Source: Plectrocnemia conspersa (Eukaryota > Arthropoda > Insecta > Trichoptera > Polycentropodidae). From it: a stretch of DNA of 64,000 bases. Location of the stretch: NCBI GenBank assembly GCA_009617715.1, contig VTFK01000274.1, forward strand, positions 558,001 through 622,000, read 5' to 3'. The notes below the pieces were generated by a model. That model was not told the DNA's origin and made no database searches. It saw nothing but the letters and a program-made list of their open reading frames with translations. A program made the translations under genes and the position numbers. Position 1 is the stretch's first letter. The number at the start of each line of letters is the position of its first letter. Shown piece by piece: positions 22,770 through 33,989 of the stretch.

Positions 22770-25700
22770 TATAAAAACGTGTCAGATTCTGACAATTGGA
22801 AGATCCTGGAAGTAATGGAACTATTTATTGAGAGTGTATTTTGCTGTTACGAAAGGTGCATTTACGAGTAGCCCTAATCCGCCTAAATATGCGAATAACA
22901 CCTGCACTCGTATAAGTCCCAAATAGCTAGTTTTTTATGCTTTTCAAGTGTAATGGTGACAAATTTAATCTCACGCTCAAGGGGTGGTCCCGATACATTA
23001 AATTTAAACACAAGCATTTTGCACACAGTGCAGCAAGAGCTGGGACCAGAAAGTAATATACACGTATTTGTTTTTTATTTGAAATAAAACTCTCATATAT
23101 ATGATTCAGAATCTAATTTCGAGCGCGAGCGTTGAGATACTTCCCCTTTCGCTCTCTTGCGTGTTAAGTGACGAGAGTGAGAGAGATAATTATATGGTGT
23201 TTCGCATCTGAGATAGAACGAGTAACTCGGTTCAATTTCAATATGCGCGTAGGCGTCCTATGGTCAACACGCATGACGAGCGCTGCATCGTGGTCACGTG
23301 GTCAAGTTATAATACCACATGCTTATCGGGGACTTCAACAGACTCTTACTGACATCTTTGAATATTTTAGGGCACCAAAAGGGATTAATTATATTTTTGA
23401 TAGTATATTATTCTAACAGATATCGTTATTATATTTTTTTTTCATATAAAATTAAATAATTAAAAAAATAATTAGTGGTACTTGATTTTGTTAAAAAATA
23501 TTGTTTTCGAATGTCCTTATGTATTTTCCTAGATCGGTTTGTATAAATGTCACACCATAACGAATTCTTATTTAGAATCGATGGCGACAAATTCTAGGAT
23601 AGTCACAGATGTGGTGTTCGTATTCTGAAGTATCATGTTTATGCCTTATTGCATTTTGCAAAAGCCGACAAAGATTTTGCGTAAATTGAATATTTACGAC
23701 CGAAAAGTTTTCACTGATATTGAATTGGTGAGTGCCCACACAAACTTTTATAATTATCAGTAGCGTAATTTTAATAATATGACAATTTAAAAATTGCGAT
23801 TATTTGGCACATTTTTCGATCGCGTGCAAATATGCCGCCGTCCGGACGTCATTCACGCCCGCCGTCCGGACGGCATATGAAATTTGCGACAGTGTGGTCG
23901 CTTACTCAAAGTCGTAGTTCTCGGCCGACTTCAGTTATAAGAGAGTGTAATGCAGGCATGAGGTTTCAACATTTGTGTTTGTAATTTTTAAGCTGAAAGA
24001 AAGCTGCTTCATTTCAGTATAATTTTGGGTTATTCAGTAATTCTCTTTTGGATACCCCTAATATATTGCGTTTCTAATATAAAGTCAGCTCTCTAAAATA
24101 TGCTTTTATTTTATAACTATTATATATTGTCGGCTGGCTTAGGTCAGCTGGTAAGTTTAATTATACTACACAATGTAAATGGTTATATTTCCGTTTATCT
24201 ATCTACAAGTATCATGCTAGAAATTTTAATTAAATAAAGCAATCTCTTGGAATATTATAAAATATTATTTTATCTTTTGAAGTATTTTACCTTTGTTTTT
24301 TTTTTTAATTTAATGTGTGCATATTATATACATGTATATATTATATAATACATACGTTTTTCATGATGATATTACAATTTTCATTATAAAAATGTCTCTG
24401 TCAACGTCGTGTTTACGGCGATTATTTCTATGAAATTTTCAACGTTAAAAAAGAAAACCGAGTTATATATTTTTCTGCAGAAGAAAAATATAATATAAAA
24501 ATTCCCCTCTGAACGAAACAATCGACCGCAAATTTACGGGGTTAAGCTTTTTAAATGCCGCGCGATATTTCTGGAACTCGACATTTTCCGGAAATAATAA
24601 AATAATGATAAAATAAATTTAACGACTATATTTTACGACGGAAATAATTTACGAGAATCACTCGGTGCCGCCCCCTGGGAGGATTTTATCCGAGAATTGA
24701 GTTAATTAAAACCATTTTAATCAACGATACAGGATATCTATGCACATACTAATAGTAAATGGTACCTCGTAGTTAATATGTGCTTTTTCGTATAGTCGCA
24801 TTTCCCCAGAGTCAGGAAATATTATGTGTTACGTAAATTCATATTCAGAATCGATGTATGAATGAGATTTTTGAGAAATGCGAAAAGTTCGCACGTTTCA
24901 AAACGCGCTAACGCAAAGTTTATGAAATTTTCCTTTCCTGTGGTTATTGTACGTTCTGTTGGTAACTTTCAAGACTGTGATTATAAAGTTAGAGCAGTTT
25001 TGCGGTGAGATAGCACGAACAAAATTTGAGAACATGCATAGAATAGAATGCAATACTAACATATTCTTCTCTAATATATTCGTTGCACATGGAAGTGCAT
25101 TCACAATGTGGTTAAATTTGTAAAGAAATTTTATTTATGGTTGTATGTCGCATATGAAAGAGTTCTGACCACGACGTGTCCTGAAATGTAATTTTAACTT
25201 TTAAAATAAACATAACAGATTTACAACATACTGGTTTACTTATATTTTTACTAGTATGATTTTTTAAATGATAATTGAATAAACATATTGAGGGCATTTG
25301 AATGGTGAATTACTTCAAAGAATAGTTACGTCTTAGGCGTCGAATAATTAAAATAATTAACTTTTCAAAATTTGTATTAAATTAAAGACGATCAACTTTA
25401 TAAGTATTGTGACACACCTTACTGAAAATTAACTATGGAAATCAGTGACATGTATTTTTAATGAATTAACATAAATCACTATGCAATTGTAGCCGTTTTT
25501 TTGCAATTTATCAATTAATTTTGCTGCAGGAATGGAACCATTGGTCCTGGATTATTAGTTCAGCACATTTTTGAATACTTCGTATATGCTTCGTATGTGT
25601 TTTATTGTGTTTTTTAATAGCAATTAAATTTACATAATATTAATATTCAACATCTGCACTGCATATACCATATTATATAATCACAAAGTCGGCGCTCGTT

Positions 25701-26210
25701 TAATTACAGAACTTCCTCGCTGAAAATTACAAAGTATAAAATGCAATATACGCGTATTAACACCTACCTAATCAAGCCCCGAAACCCAATTTGGCAAACT
25801 CTTGTCTGTAGAAACCAGTTTCAAGCACGCGGCGCTTTGTATTATATTTATCTGCCGTTAAAATGCATTTTAGCTATGTTGGTTATTATCTCTTACGATT
25901 GAAACGTGACTTTTCATTAATATTTGTAGGCTTTCAATGTTTCGCGACGTCACTCATTATATTACGGATCGGTTTCACAGTTCGATCACTAATGGCATTC
26001 TCTGAGTAATGTTTATTCAATATCCAAGGGTATACAAACAAACATACATCACACCGCCGCGTTATTGATTAAACACTGATTGTAGTACATACGCGTTGCA
26101 GGTATAGTTGTTTGACATTGTGGTAATTCAATTTTCCGACATAAATAAGTACCTATTAATATATAATATGTCTTACGTAGTATCATATTGAAAAGGAAAA
26201 ATGTTCAATT
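22770..26210. other. No gene; several CpG-raised patches
   Basis: 23100-23420, 23820-23960 and 25680-26110 are richer in CG, and the rest is AT-rich. An 82-codon plus frame (23168-23416) and minus frames at 24898-25297 have no recognisable motif. A donor-like CTG/GTAAGT at 24151 has no good acceptor upstream. Confidence 0.3.
23830..23878. repeat. Compound CCGTCCGGACGG palindrome
   Basis: ATATGCCGCCGTCCGGACG on the left and CGTCCGGACGGCATAT on the right form an imperfect inverted repeat. The word CGCCGTCCGGACG, itself mostly palindromic, also occurs as a direct repeat 24 bases apart. It is very CpG-rich against its AT-rich surroundings. Confidence 0.8.
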
Positions 26211-26219
26211 ATTTATATG

Positions 26220-26660
26220 CATCTTCGAAAATGATGTATATTATACACGGTAGAGGAGAGTCTGTCACAGAACTCACTTCCTACTCTGCTTGCTAAGATT
26301 GATACTGGACCTTCATTGGTCGATGAATTTAGAATCTTGAGTATTTATAAGTATGTCATCACGATTGATCGTTCGCGGTCTAGTCGTTTTAATCGTCCCG
26401 TGTTTACCAGTGTACATAGTACGTATGTTATATCAATTACCCGCATCGGTAGTCATGGTGTACTCGATCTCATCCCTTATCGTGTCATCATCTCGTCGGG
26501 CGTCTCGATCGAGCGTTGCTAATAAGCAAATAGACGTCAGGCGTTTCGCGCTGGGATAAATCTGATTTGGTTGCCTTCGTGGCGTGACTCTGATTAGATT
26601 TGCGTTGTTACTCTTACGCAAAATTGTGGGTAAGACGCAGTAGACCGAGCAAACACGAGT
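26220..26660 (+). promoter_or_regulatory. Possible TATA promoter or solo LTR
   Basis: TGTCACAGAACTCACTTCC is followed by a TATA-like GAGTATTTATAAGTATG at about 26338, then a CG-rich downstream block with frames open on both strands. Further on come GGGATAAATCTG (a possible polyadenylation word) and a T-rich stretch. This layout fits a TG-starting LTR or an ordinary TATA promoter. No flanking duplication or primer-binding site could be shown, so this is weak. Confidence 0.25.
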
Positions 26661-26874
26661 AGATTTGATTCTGATTTTAAGATAAAATATCTAAAATAAT
26701 TTTAAACTTGTGTTTGCTATATAAATTCAAGGTGAAAATATAATGAGTTTATCATTATTGTATCGAATTGTTGTGACCTAGGTGTCAGCGTGTTTATTTT
26801 TATATAAAGCAAAGATATGTAGTTATAAATTATTATTAATGTACAATAATTTTCAAGTGACGTACAGTTTGTTG

Positions 26875-27010
26875 AACTTTGGATTCTGGACAAAATTTGC
26901 CGTGAAGAGGGAAGCGGTTGCTTTCTTGATCGACGCTTGGCTTGGAGAGTTTGGATGAGCTCTCGTGTTTTTGATGAAGGTACTTGTCGGAAGTGAATTC
27001 CGAATGAAAG
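26875..27010 (+). repeat. Dispersed repeat R1, copy 4
   Basis: GGATTCTGGAC, then CCGTGAAGAGGGAAGCGGTT, then GGATGAGCTCTCGTGT and TCGGAAGTGAATTCCG match copy 2 block by block. The third-block landmarks of copies 1 and 3 are not seen here. Confidence 0.55.
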
Positions 27011-27232
27011 TTAATGATTTGTGGAGATGAAGGAGGCTTTATTGATCGCCCACTCTCGACACGATGACCAATTTCAAAGATTTGAGTGTGTAATTAGATT
27101 TTTTGACAGATGGAGATTCTGTAACTCTGTTAACATATTCTACCAGGGACGACATTTGAGGGGGGGGGTGGAGTTAAATCAGAAATTCTCGGATTATCCC
27201 TAGTAAAAATAATTGCATATATATAAATTTTT

Positions 27233-27356
27233 ACTAGCGAAAAGATTTAACTGATAAGACACTAAAATATTGCTCTAAAATGTATATGACACTCAATTTG
27301 TCTCAATTTTGTTGGGTTCAAACCCAAATCTAACCTTATGAAAGTTCTAAATCCAA
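27233..27356 (+). repeat. Repeat R3, copy 1 (pair with 62268-62380)
   Basis: Shares ACTAGCGAAAA, TTTAACTGATA, TGCTCT(A/G)AAATGT, ATG followed by CTCAATTTG, and TTCAAACCCAAA with 62268-62380 in the same orientation. It ends where a palindromic-MITE half copy begins, and the second copy is likewise followed by a MITE about 200 bp later. Confidence 0.6.
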
Positions 27357-27357
27357 C

Positions 27358-27476
27358 GAGCGTTCCCACTGCGACGGCGCTTTTATTGCTTTTGACTTGA
27401 ATTTTTGACTTCTATTGACTTTTGATACTGTTGGTCGAAATTCGGTTTAGATATGCTTCATTCGATTCTCACTTAT
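27358..27476 (+). mobile_element. Palindromic MITE family P, half copy 1
   Basis: Contains CACTGCGACGGCGC, TTTTATTGCTTTTGAC, TGAATTTTTGACTTCT and the terminus ATTCGATTCTCACTT, i.e. the right half of the palindromic element seen complete at 55561 and 62573. It starts with GAGCGTTC, as the half copy at 36600 does. Confidence 0.75.
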
Positions 27477-27532
27477 TGTAAGTCGGATTATTGTTTTATG
27501 AATCCTAATAAAATGGTAATATTAAAAGATGA

Positions 27533-28418
27533 AAACTGACTAACTTTTGCCCTCTCCCCTGGAAAAATCTGAATTTACGTCCCTGCATTTTATGGCCAGC
27601 TGTCACGATACCTGTCAATGTAAACCATTATTTTTTGTTTTGTAAGGGACCAAACCAGTCGAGGGATACTCGAAATTGTCACGTAACAAAAAACTTGTCT
27701 GTATATCGTAAAAACTAATTGATCTGTTAACGTGTATATGCAACAAGTCATTTTTTCACGGTCAATACGCCAATTTAAATAAGTGCTCTTTATACCTAGG
27801 CGGGTGGTTTCCATAGATTTATCGTTAAAAAATAAACCCAGATCCTCTTAGTGCGTTTTGAAGTTAAATAAAACTTCTTTTAACAATTATTTTCAAGTAG
27901 AATAAATTTATATTAAGTTGAAATAATTTAGTTTTATTTTGTCTGATTTAATAAAATACAGCAATTCTCTTCTCACGAACATTGATTGAGCAAATATAGA
28001 AAGGGTGTTTTTTTTAAATATTATTTGAGAATAGCTTCATCTATTTTTAATTTAAATTATAAAAGTTTATAAATTTTTCTCAAGTTCCAACGCTTGATGA
28101 GACATTTTGTGTAATAAATTATTATTAATATGTCGTTGGTCACTGTGCGCAGCATCGTAAAACCTCCAAGTCCTCTCAAATATCAAGCTTAACTCTTAGC
28201 GAATTAAGGTGACTGTTTGGCTTAACCAAAAATCAATATCAAAGTTGAAACGTCTGCTTATGTTTCTATTTTTAAATATAATATGTTTTGATATATGATA
28301 TTCAGCTGTATTTCAGTTAGGATTTCAGTGAAATGATTTTATATGGCAGCATCACAAAAAAAAAAGAGATTAATAATCCAACTTTCTTCAATTTTTGACC
28401 AATCTATGATTTTCAAAA
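27533..28418 (+). repeat. Repeat R4, copy 1 (about 880 bp)
   Basis: Aligns along its length with 57578-58397 in the same orientation. Shared blocks include ACGTCCCTGCA, GTCAATGTAAACCATTATTT, TTTATACCTAGGCGGGT, CATCGTAAAACCTCCA, GGTGACTGTTTGGCTTAACC and GATTTTATATGGCAGCAT. No coding motif or terminal repeat was found. It could be a non-autonomous element or a piece of one. Confidence 0.8.
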
Positions 28419-28769
28419 CAGATTTTGTATGTACGTATGGTATTGCTAGATAATCAGAAAGATATTGTCGAGGTCAAGTCTTCATATACATAAATATATA
28501 AAGAAGGATTCTCTTTCATGAAAAAGCTATCAAATGCTTTGATCCAAAAAACAATACCTCATCCTCGTACTATAAACGTATAATATCCATTCATATGCAA
28601 TAATTTAATGATCTACGCATCAATAAGTAATATTTATAACTTTTTTATATTTAAAATACATTTGAGGTCAGATCCTTATCTATTATAGCACTTAAATTTC
28701 TACATAAGCGTAGGACAAATTTTGATCAATCACTTTGTTATTTGTAATTTTTTAAGTTACCAATTAGGC

Positions 28770-29000
28770 CAGTGAAAATGTATCAAACTGAAAAAAATAA
28801 ACTGTTACACGTAAGTTAGGAACATTTCGATCTTAACAGGTTGTTGAAATTCAATTTGATAGTTACGAAATAATGGTATAATGTTTTCGCAACTATCAAA
28901 TTGAATTTTAATTACATTTGAGAACAGCATATAATTTCATCAGTTAAATTCTATTTTTACTGGTTGAAATGTGTATCTACTGGTGAAAATGTATCCGGAT
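28770..29000 (+). repeat. ACTGGTGAAAATG repeat unit around a hairpin
   Basis: CCAGTGAAAATGTATC on the left and ACTGGTGAAAATGTATCC on the right bracket the 28847-28908 hairpin. The same word family appears inverted at 62215-62275 (CATTTTCACCAGTAGATATG) and at 62085-62100. Confidence 0.5.
28847..28908. repeat. 24-bp near-perfect hairpin, 62 nt long
   Basis: The left arm 28847-28870 (AAATTCAATTTGATAGTTAC then GAAA) pairs with 28885-28908 with one mismatch, around a 14-base loop. The dimensions resemble a short RNA precursor. It lies inside an ACTGGTGAAAATG-bracketed unit, so it may be a small MITE instead. No expression evidence can be seen in DNA. Confidence 0.85.
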
Positions 29001-30755
29001 ATGATTTTACACTCATTCATTAATAAACATATATAGTACATTTTTCATTAAAATCCATAATTTTGTCTACGTATTTGATTCGACGTTAGCTTACCATATT
29101 ACTATTCACAAGGATTTATTTTGTATTTATAAATTTATATCATTATTTCAACTCTTTTTTTTACTAAAATATTGAGTAAAGCGTCAATTAAACCATTCAA
29201 CTTGATAGGACGTATATATTCGTCCGACGAATAACGCTGACTTTCTATATATAAATATACTTGTCGAGTCTTCGTCTTGAGCTGTCGTTATGTTTTTGTC
29301 CCCATGGAGTTTTCGAAATATTTTACGTACGAATTTAACAAAATTTAAATCCGCATTGCGAATTGGTTTGCGAAAAATTTATTCCGCAGTAAAGTAGTTA
29401 ATTACGTTAGTATATATTTTTCAGATGACAAAATCAACTAGTCTTGTGTACGTTCCTTGTTTTTTTTTAATTGAAAAGGTTTAACGCTACTGGGGTAACG
29501 CGACTACGGTTTCTATGGTAGACTTCATAACAATTTTTTACCCGTATAATGTCATTATTTTCAACACCAGAAGCTTTGTAATATTGTAAATATTATAAAT
29601 GTATTATAAACAAACTTTTTTATGATACAAAAGGTCCTTGATTAAATTTTGATTTGGTAGCAAACGTAAATTAATTTACGTTAAAGAGACTCAATTAGAA
29701 ATATTAAAATATTAAATATATTGTGTATTTAAGGCATGTGATGGCAAAAGAAAATTATTACACATACTTTATTTTCTTTTTGCATCGAATCACTAGATTA
29801 TGTAATATTCAATCACGTAACCAACGCATCTCGAAGATTATTTATTTATATAATGATTTCATTGAATTGTTACCGTGTAAATAAATACAGAAAATAAAAG
29901 CGTAGGTATGTTTTTAATGGAGTCCAGTTTAGATTCTCTATTTCGGTTATTCTATAAGCGTACACTCTCGGTTGTTTCTGAATGTATTTTTCTTATATAA
30001 AAGCGTATCTTTCAAAACGTCAAAATAAGCCATAAACGCTTTATCATACTGTCGGAGGGCAAATTCAATTTCGCAAAAAACTAACGAAATGATTATTGGA
30101 AAAAAATCGGAAGCGTATATATTATATTACATAAAATATTTGCAAATGTATTTATAGTGCAAAACTCTTCTTAGCGATTCGTTCGTATTTTAGTTACGCT
30201 GCATCGTAAAAATCTTTATGTGAATATTGTATACGAAAATTGCATTCTGTGTCGGATGCTTTATGATGGCGAAGTTTAACAATCGTCGATAATTTGCATT
30301 TTTATAGTTTGCAACTTTTCTCATGTTACCCTATAACATATTATACTGCTGTGCTTGAAGTTAGAGCAGTCTCAGACGACATTAATGGTTTAAAAGTATT
30401 AATATATAAGTATTTTTTGTTGTGGAAAAATTAAATATTATAAAATGTTTTATATAAAATTCTAGAGTGGAAAAATATAGGTGGAGTTTACAGTTGAACG
30501 ATTTAAAATTATTATTTTAATTGCTTTTGCTCTGTATAATATTATGTTACTACAATATATAATACATACATATTATATACATATGTATATATTAAATGAT
30601 GTCGGTGCGTCGAAATTTTGCGTAATGCAATCTTAAATTTGCGCTTTGCGGTCATAATTTCGCAGTTTGCAAACGAAATCTTTTATGCGGTCATAAAACT
30701 TGAATTTGCAACTGCCGTATTTGTCTTTAATATATGACGTGTGGAGTAGAGGGCC
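29001..30755. other. AT-rich stretch, no gene seen
   Basis: Long A/T runs and a CATATATAC microsatellite near 30550-30595. No open frame with a motif. Confidence 0.4.
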
Positions 30756-30764
30756 CAAGTTGGG

Positions 30765-30955
30765 CACGGCAACGTCACAAATGAGCGCGGACAAATGGGC
30801 GTGCGTCAAAAGAGCGCTGCATTAAAGCGCTGCATCATAAGAGCGTTTACCAAAGTAGCGCTGTAACAAAATAGCGTGCGTCAAATGCGCAGACAGCCAT
30901 ATGAGCGTTTGACAAAAGAGAGCACGTCATAAGAGCGCAAAAATACTTTGAGAAA
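30765..30955 (+). repeat. Quasi-periodic GCGC/ACAAAAGA array
   Basis: About eleven degenerate units of 13-18 bp follow one another, each a GCG(C/T) word, a short spacer, then (A/G/T)CAAAAGA or CATAAGA. Examples are GCGTGCGTCAAAAGA, GCGCTGCATCATAAGA and GCGTTTGACAAAAGA. Spacing is irregular, so it is not a simple satellite or CRISPR. Related words form the ends of the 34519-35033 unit, which suggests subterminal repeats of one DNA-transposon family. Confidence 0.75.
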
Positions 30956-30981
30956 ATCAAGTAATGAATATTTTAGGAATT

Positions 30982-31180
30982 AGGTATACAAAATATATGT
31001 AAATTGTGAGAAATTTCAAAAAATAAAAATTCATGAGGCGGTAAAATTAGTATTTTATGTGCCAGAGCGTAATGACTATTAAAATGATTAGTCAATAAAA
31101 ACATTATTATTTATTAATTATTACGTACATACTCAAGTATGGCTCCTCATTCCCATACGTACGATATACATATATTTTTA
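30982..31180 (+). repeat. Inverted repeat R5, left copy
   Basis: Aligns as reverse complement with 33782-33985. Shared blocks are GTAAATTGTG(A/G)GAAATTT, GGCGGTAAAATTAGTATTTT, ATGTGCCAGAGC, AAAATGATTAGT, AACATTATTATTTATTAAT and GTATGGCTCC. It joins the GCGC/ACAAAAGA array directly on its left. Confidence 0.8.
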
Positions 31181-32075
31181 ATAAAATGAAACGCTGGTTT
31201 TGAATTTATCATTAGATTTGTTCTGTAATGTTTCATTGAATTGACAAATAATTGTCGACTCGACTAGCAATAAATGCGTACAGTTATAGGGCAGGTATAT
31301 TAATTATATGCGATAAATAAAATATAATATTCAATTTTCACAGCATCGCGGTTGGATTTTGGGGTCCTTCGGCTTAAGAAATTGATGGAAGGAACACGAA
31401 ATTCACAAAAAAATAGTTTAATCGTAATCGCGAAAAATTTAGGTCTCTGGTCATAACACATTAAAACTAAATATCAGACTAATAAAAGAATCATAAAGAT
31501 TCACCAATTACTACTTTAAGTCTTATTATCGTAAACATAATTTAAATTTTAATTTTAGTATTTAAAAAATCGTAAGTAACTCCCTTTTTGATAATTATAC
31601 AATATGATTAAATTGAATTCGGCAAAATTAATGTTTTAACTATAATTAGATTTTAATAATATTTTTCATATAAATAAACTTGAAATCTTCGACATTATAC
31701 TTTAAATAGGTCAACAACAACAGTAAGGTGACCTTCGCATCACTCGCATTAAAAAAACAAACAACTTGCATTAAAATAATTCGAATTAGAGATAAATATT
31801 TTAAAACTAGACAAATGCAATTTGAGGTGAATGACATTTGTTATTTTTAATGAAGCATAACCTTGAATTGTCTGGATGCATCTAGAAATATTTAAAAAAA
31901 TACCAGTAGTAATGCGACCTCGGTCGTAAACGGACGAATAAATTCTTTTGTTACATTTTTCTCCAATAAGTGTTCTTTATAATAATATCCGTTTCGATGT
32001 TTTTAATTATAAAGTGATAGTGTAATTCAGTGTATGTGTTAGAATTAAGTAGTGTATAATTAAAATTAGTGTTTG
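31181..32075. other. AT-rich stretch, no gene seen
   Basis: Includes a 63-codon minus frame (31646-31837) without motifs. Nothing else stands out. Confidence 0.4.
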
Positions 32076-32080
32076 TTACT

Positions 32081-32210
32081 ATGCAAGGCACGCGATGTGC
32101 AACCGACGCGATGCAACGCGTCCCTTCCCCCGCCGGCCTCGCGGGGAAGGGATGCCGATTAACGCCGAAAGCGCGATATTTACAATTCTAAGCATCATCC
32201 GGTCGACAAG
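32081..32210 (+). CDS. Possible CpG-rich first exon
   Basis: A CG-dense block, rare in this window, ends at a good donor, GACAAG/GTAATG (32211). Two starts are possible. ATG at 32081 opens a 36-residue frame (MQGTRCATDAMQRVPSPAG...) that closes at 32189-32191 before the donor, as an upstream ORF would. ATG at 32152 gives MPINAESAIFTILSIIRST running into the donor with two bases left over. The block contains a hairpin, CCCTTCCCC...CGGGGAAGGG. The product is not recognised, no TATA box is evident, and a next exon was not found. It could equally be a CpG-rich transposon piece. Confidence 0.3.
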
Positions 32211-32219
32211 GTAATGTCT

Positions 32220-33780
32220 TTCTAATTTTATATGTAACCCTTTGTGCTAGTAACTCGACAATTGGTCGACATCGTATTCAAAGCGTTGCACTCAAAACTT
32301 GAAATGCATTTATTGGCTTTGTTTTGGAGCTAATTTTGCCAATTTTAATTTATTAATGGTAAAAAAACTTCCGGTAAACACATTTTAGTAATATTCAATT
32401 TTTAACTTATGCAAATAACTCAATAATAAGTTTATTGTAAAATTTTTAATCGGAATATGGTCGTTTCGCGTGGTGTTAAGACCAATAATTGACACCGATA
32501 ATTTACGGTGTCAATTAAACTCATTTTTTCCTTCGAAGGGTATCTATATTTTTATGATATGGGATGAAACGGGATTATATGCTCTAATTGTGCATAATTC
32601 TTACTTAATATTGTGTGTCTGTTATCAAATAAAAACGATTTTAGTATGTCGGAAAAAAAAAAGAGCGAGATGCAAGCAGAGCTCGCTATTTCGCTCACAC
32701 TATTCAAATCAGCGATTGACAACTATCGACAACTCAAATAATAATATTAGTCTCTATTTATTTATTTTAAATAAATACATATATTGATTTATTTTTACAA
32801 ATTATTCATATAATTAAGAATGACGATATAATAATGTTATTACTGTGACAGTAATAGTAGTAGGAACGATATCTAACCACTTAAAACAAGATGGATTATG
32901 CTTATTTTAATCTTAAATATTATGACAATTAATTGGTATGGTGCGCCAAGTAAATATTGTTAACCTAATATAATACCTCTGCACCAAGAGATCCATTTAC
33001 CCAAAACTATAAAATAATATATCGATTTATAAAAACACTAATCAATTTACTAAGAGGAGATTAGTTTATTATTATTATTTGTAAGCTAATAAAAATATTG
33101 TTTCTAAAACAAGTTTATATATGGTCCCCTTTTAAAATTGTAAATTCTACAATTTTTTTTTTTATAATTTTAATTTTAATTTTTAATTTCATTTATTTTA
33201 TACACTTTCTGGATTGATAGTGCAGCAAGAGCATTTAGTATGCTAAGACTATTTCTACCAATATTAAATCTTGTACAAGTTTCAAGTTTTAGAATTATCT
33301 TTTAATGTAATCATTTTTTATGATAAATTTAATTCTTTTTTTAAAAACTGTTTTAATAAATTCCTAAATATTTTGGTATGTCCAAATTTGGTTTTAATTT
33401 CAAATATCATTAGGGAATAACAGTATTTTCATATTTCCAAGGTATCGGGTTTTCTAATAAGAAATTACAATTTTTTTCTTCCACTTAAATTAATGTATAA
33501 TTGTCAATTGGAGTTTGGTAAGTCTTTTTAGGAGATTTGATCTTTTCATTGAGCATTGTTTCAAAATGTTGTAGTGCTTGTTTTGCAAAAAAATTAATTA
33601 TTCGATTTTAGTGATTATTTTTAATATTTTTCTTAAAAACCACAAGATTTTATGTCTATCTTTATCTTCCAAATTATAATATCTAAAAATATTGGGGCGA
33701 TATTCAAAGCTAGTTATAGATAAAAAGGGTATTTTGTCAAATATTGTAAATCTTACAGTATTATTTATAGTAATCTTAAT
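32220..33780. other. No gene; 12-bp hairpin at 32486-32517
   Basis: TAATTGACACCG and CGGTGTCAATTA form a perfect 12-bp hairpin around ATAATTTA. The remainder is AT-rich. A 105-codon plus frame (32470-32787) starts beside the hairpin but has no recognisable motif. Confidence 0.45.
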
Positions 33781-33781
33781 A

Positions 33782-33985
33782 TCACTGATGTATATCGTAT
33801 GTATGGAAATGGGGAGCCATACTTTCGTATGTACGTAATGATTAATAAATAATAATGTTTTCATTTACTAATCATTTTAATCGTCATTATGCTCTGGCAC
33901 ATAAAATACTAATTTTACCGCCTATATTTCGTGAATTTTAATTCTTTGTAAATTTCCCACAATTTACTTATATTTTATATACCCC
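33782..33985 (-). repeat. Inverted repeat R5, right copy
   Basis: Reverse-complement partner of 30982-31180. The two copies point at each other across 2.6 kb, so they could be long terminal inverted repeats of one element or two independent insertions. The enclosed DNA has no transposase motif. Confidence 0.8.
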
Positions 33986-33989
33986 CGAA

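Noticed and set aside
24151..24160. Donor site CTG/GTAAGT as the end of an exon
   Set aside because: Upstream sequence has stops in every frame and no convincing acceptor within 150 bp.
27144..27590. Transposon bounded by CAGGGACG inverted ends (27144 and about 27583)
   Set aside because: The right CGTCCCTG lies inside repeat R4, whose second copy continues past it, and the flanking 8-mers do not match.
30765..30955. CRISPR-like array
   Set aside because: Units are degenerate, 13-18 bp with no constant repeat and no true spacers, in a eukaryotic genome.
32470..32787. 105-codon plus-strand frame as a gene
   Set aside because: Composition follows the local A/T bias, the end is low complexity, and no domain is visible.
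33598..33864. 88-codon minus-strand frame as LINE coding sequence
   Set aside because: It overlaps inverted repeat R5 and shows no RT or endonuclease motif.
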